Below, piece after piece: positions 61,222 through 64,000 of a DNA stretch of 64,000 bases (positions are counted from its first letter, which is position 1; the number at the start of each line of letters is the position of its first letter). Below the pieces are notes generated by a model. The model saw only the letters and a list, made by a program, of their open reading frames with translations. It did not search any database and was not told the origin of the DNA. This DNA is from Xanthobacteraceae bacterium (GTDB lineage Bacteria; Pseudomonadota; Alphaproteobacteria; Rhizobiales; Xanthobacteraceae). The DNA lies in the NCBI GenBank assembly GCA_029239875.1, contig JARBUD010000005.1, positions 1-64,000 of the forward strand, written 5' to 3'. The position numbers and the translations under genes are program-made.

Positions 61222-62259
61222 TCACGGCAGGTTGTCCCGCACGAAGATGTCGATGCGGATGCGCTCCTGCTCGTCGAGCAGCGGCTCGCCGGCGCAATGC
61301 GCCAGCAGCACCCGGGCAGCCGAGCGCGACTGGTGGCCGGGGTCTTGGTTGATCACCGCGTCCATCACCCCGCGCAGCAGGAAGCGCCGCGTGTCGTCGG
61401 TGAGGTCATGGCCGATGAAGATGAGGTCGGAGGCGCGGTTGGCGGCGGAGATCGCCGCCGCTATGCCGCGATTGCCGGCGCCGACATTGTAGAGGCCGAC
61501 GAGGTCCGGCGCGTCCCGCAGCATCTGCGAGACGATGGCCTCGGTGCGCTCGTCCTCGTCGAGGCTCTCATGCGCCGGCAGCACCTTCAGCGCCGGATAT
61601 TCGCCGGCCAGCACCTGGGTGAACCCGAACTGGCGCTCGGCATGGTCGCGCAGCGCCGGCGTGCCGACGATCAGGCCGACCGAGCCGCGCCGGCCGCCGG
61701 CGAAGCGGCCGAGCAGCGTCGCGGCCGTTCGGCCGGCGGCGATGTTGTCGATGCCGACATAATGCAGCCGGTGCGAGGACGGCACGTCCGAGACCAGCGT
61801 CACCACAGCGATCCCGGCGGCGGTGAGATCGTCGATCGCCGCCCGCACGGTCGGGTGGTCGAGCGCCACCACCGCCACGCCGTCATAATGGCCGATCAGC
61901 CCTTCCAGCGCCGACGCCAGCGTCTCGGGCTCGAACACGTCGACCCGCAGCGTGTCGATATAGGCGTTGTCGGCGGCGAGCCATGCGGCGGTGTTGGCCA
62001 CCTGCTCGGCGAGCGTGCGCATGAACACGTTGGCCCCGACCGGCAGCACAAAGCAGAAGCGGTAGGTCGAACCACGTGCGAGCCGCGCCGCGGCAAGGTT
62101 AGGCCTGTAGCCGAGCCGGACCACCGCGTCCTTCACCCGCTCGGCGGTGACGCCTCGCACGCCCGTGCGGCCGTTGAGCACGCGGTCGGCGGTCGCCAGC
62201 GACACGCCGGCCTCGCGTGCCACATCTTGCAAGGTTATGCGCGAAGCGCCTCTGGACAT
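61222..62259 (-). CDS. LacI-family regulator of the xylose operon
   Basis: 345-residue LacI/GalR regulator. Helix-turn-helix at 8-30: ITLQDVAREAGVSLATADRVLNGRTGV; hinge helix NLAAARLARGSTY; the sugar-binding periplasmic-fold domain follows (DGVAVVALDHPTVRAAIDDL, YVGIDNIAAGRTAATLLGRF, GLIVGTPALRDHAERQFGF, GAGNRGIAAAISAAN). As first gene of the operon before xylB and xylA it should autoregulate and respond to xylose; this is inferred from location. ATG 62259. Confidence 0.92.
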   Translation of the reverse strand: MSRGASRITLQDVAREAGVSLATADRVLNGRTGVRGVTAERVKDAVVRLGYRPNLAAARLARGSTYRFCFVLPVGANVFMRTLAEQVANTAAWLAADNAYIDTLRVDVFEPETLASALEGLIGHYDGVAVVALDHPTVRAAIDDLTAAGIAVVTLVSDVPSSHRLHYVGIDNIAAGRTAATLLGRFAGGRRGSVGLIVGTPALRDHAERQFGFTQVLAGEYPALKVLPAHESLDEDERTEAIVSQMLRDAPDLVGLYNVGAGNRGIAAAISAANRASDLIFIGHDLTDDTRRFLLRGVMDAVINQDPGHQSRSAARVLLAHCAGEPLLDEQERIRIDIFVRDNLP

Positions 62260-62400
62260 GCGGCAAGGATGCCCTCAAAATCTGAGGTGCGCAACTCATG
62301 GATTGAGGTGATCCACTAGACCAAATATCGAAGGCGTGATGGCTCACGATTTGTTACGTTGGCCGCAGTCACCCGGATTGGTGAGGTGTCTGAAGATGTG

Positions 62401-62418
62401 TCGACCCGTTGCGGTCGA
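62401..62418. promoter_or_regulatory. Candidate operator between the divergent xyl operons
   Basis: TCGACC-CGTTGC-GGTCGA, perfect 6-bp arms. It lies in the 292-bp region between the LacI-type regulator (minus) and xylF (plus), 134 bp before the xylF start. LacI-family operators are palindromes with a central CG pair, and this one lacks an ideal match, so the assignment is weak. No other strong palindrome was seen in the region. Confidence 0.3.
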
Positions 62419-62551
62419 TCAACAATTTGACGAAACTTGAATCTTTCTGAGGTTCGGACGTCAGGAAAGATCGCGGCACGCGCCTTCTTGTAGGCAGGAG
62501 GCGGCCAAGCCCGACGGCCACGACATATCGCACCCATTTTGGGAGGAACGC

Positions 62552-63592
62552 ATGAAGCTGAAACTGATGATCACCGCCGCTGCCTTCGCCACCGTCATGG
62601 CGGCCGGCGCGGCTCGCGCCGCCGAGCCCGTGGTCGGCGTGAGCTGGTCCAACTTCCAGGAAGAGCGCTGGAAGACCGACGAAGCCGCGATCAAGAAGGC
62701 ACTCGCCGCCGCCGGCGCCAAGTACATCTCCGCCGATGCGCAGTCCTCGGCCTCCAAGCAGCTCTCCGACGTCGAGGCGCTGATCGCCCAGGGCGCGAAC
62801 GCCCTCATCATCCTGGCGCAGGATTCCGACGCCATCGCCCCCGCCATCGCCAAGGCCGAGGCCGAGGGCATCCCGGTGGTCGGCTATGACCGCCTGATCG
62901 AGATCCCCTACGCCTACTACATCACCTTCGACAACAAGGAGGTCGGCCGCATGCAGGCGGCTGAGGTCCAGAAGCTGGCGCCGAAGGGCAACTACCTCTT
63001 CATCAAGGGCTCTTCGGCCGATCCGAACGCCGACTTCCTGTTCTCCGGCCAGATGGAAGTGCTCAAGCCCGCCATTGACAAGGGCGACATCAAGAATGTC
63101 GGCGAGGCCTATACGGATAGCTGGCTGCCCGCCAACGCTCAGAAGAATACCGAGCAGTTCCTGACCGCCAACAACAACAAGGTCGACGCCGTCGTCGCCT
63201 CCAATGACGGCACCGCCGGCGGCGCCGTCGCCGCGCTCGCCGCTCAGGGCCTCGCCGGCTCCGTGCCGGTCTCCGGCCAGGATGCCGACTTCGCGGCGCT
63301 GAACCGCATCGCTCTCGGCACCCAGACCGTATCGGTGTGGAAGGACTCCCGCGAGCTCGGCAAGCGCGCTGCGGAGATCGCCCTCCAACTCGCCAAGGGC
63401 ACCGACCCCAAGTCGATCGAGGGCACGGCGACCTTCTCCGGAGGCCCGAAGAAGGTGCCGATGAACTCGACTTTCCTGAAGCCGGTTCCGATCACCAAGG
63501 ATAATCTCGGCGTGATCATCGAGGCTGGCTGGGTGCCGAAGGCGACCGTCTGCCAGGGCGTAAAGCCGGGCACCGTCAAGGCCTGCGACTGA
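62552..63592 (+). CDS. xylF: D-xylose ABC transporter substrate-binding protein XylF
   Basis: 346-residue type I periplasmic binding protein. Signal peptide [19 protein letters not shown] then AARA. The mature chain matches Xyl[111 protein letters not shown] and [20 protein letters not shown] 62552 with GGGAGG. Divergent from the regulator, so xylose uptake and catabolism are probably co-regulated. Confidence 0.96.
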   Translation: MKLKLMITAAAFATVMAAGAARAAEPVVGVSWSNFQEERWKTDEAAIKKALAAAGAKYISADAQSSASKQLSDVEALIAQGANALIILAQDSDAIAPAIAKAEAEGIPVVGYDRLIEIPYAYYITFDNKEVGRMQAAEVQKLAPKGNYLFIKGSSADPNADFLFSGQMEVLKPAIDKGDIKNVGEAYTDSWLPANAQKNTEQFLTANNNKVDAVVASNDGTAGGAVAALAAQGLAGSVPVSGQDADFAALNRIALGTQTVSVWKDSRELGKRAAEIALQLAKGTDPKSIEGTATFSGGPKKVPMNSTFLKPVPITKDNLGVIIEAGWVPKATVCQGVKPGTVKACD

Positions 63593-63604
63593 GCCAGGCC
63601 GATC

Positions 63605-63662
63605 GCGGCGGGGGCCGACCCCGCCGCCTGCCCACCGGGGCGCCCGCGCGGGTCGCGCGGGC
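63605..63662 (+). other. Two stem-loops between xylF and xylH
   Basis: GCGGCGGGG (63605-63613) pairs with CCCCGCCGC (63619-63627), and GCCCGCGC (63642-63649) pairs with GCGCGGGC (63655-63662). No T tract follows. Such intercistronic stems after a binding-protein gene commonly protect the upstream mRNA, letting it be made in excess over the permease. Confidence 0.7.
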
Positions 63663-63677
63663 AGCAGGAGGATGCCC

Positions 63678-64000
<323 letters not shown>

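Overview
The window is 64 kb of GC-rich, almost repeat-free chromosome of an alphaproteobacterium. The order Hyphomicrobiales, most likely a Xanthobacteraceae-type organism, is inferred from SciP (the CtrA antagonist), a BA14K protein, an AapJ-type binding protein, EcfG-type stress promoters (GGAAC-N16/17-CGTT), the MoxR/DUF58/DUF4159 operon and rhizobial-type dispersed palindromes. I see no rRNA, transposase, prophage or CRISPR. One tRNA gene, elongator tRNA-Met(CAU), is present. Genes are closely packed, with many ATGA/GTGA start-stop overlaps, and the high GC makes long false ORFs opposite real genes.

1-11.4 kb: the tail of an ABC exporter meets a minus-strand operon (DUF1285, CoA-type Nudix, DUF6111, CCA-adding enzyme). 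Divergent from it is a plus-strand four-gene operon: MoxR ATPase, DUF58 protein, DUF4159 membrane protein and a VWA-like membrane protein. 11.4-20.3 kb: mixed housekeeping, with an alpha/beta hydrolase, a DHFR-like reductase, two GNATs, a membrane diguanylate cyclase, sciP, mnmA, a PmtA-like methyltransferase and a glutathionyl-hydroquinone reductase. 20.3-28.3 kb: a carbon-phosphorus lyase operon phnGHIJKLMN on the minus strand, divergent from phnF and a PPOX-type flavoprotein. A perfect 9-bp-arm palindrome lies at the phnF/phnG boundary. 28.3-34.5 kb: glycine-zipper protein, FMN-dependent alpha-hydroxy-acid oxidase, metallophosphoesterase, Nudix hydrolase and a GAF-PAS-GGDEF-EAL phosphodiesterase.

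34.6-42.6 kb: a run of small conserved proteins (DUF2188, DUF1488-like, DUF2934, a DUF883-like tail-anchored protein, secreted peptides). Two have textbook EcfG promoters, which suggests a general-stress island. Next come tRNA-Met, a pair of translationally coupled micro-proteins, a DapA-like protein without its catalytic lysine, an OafA-type acyltransferase and a BA14K protein.

42.8-56.3 kb: a catabolic island of unknown substrate. It holds a tripartite tricarboxylate transporter (tctCBA) with a GlcG-like protein, a fused FAD/Fe-S 2-hydroxy-acid dehydrogenase, a serine/alanine-glyoxylate aminotransferase and a FadR-type regulator. These are followed by azoR/HxlR, a second FadR-type regulator, a CaiB-type CoA transferase and an enoyl-CoA-hydratase-fold protein. 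Two short motifs, each repeated at two promoters, suggest how the two regulators divide the island. 56.5-64 kb: an AapJ-like orphan binding protein, an L,D-transpeptidase, and the xylose locus (LacI-type regulator-xylB-xylA, divergent from xylF-xylH). xylH is cut by the window end.
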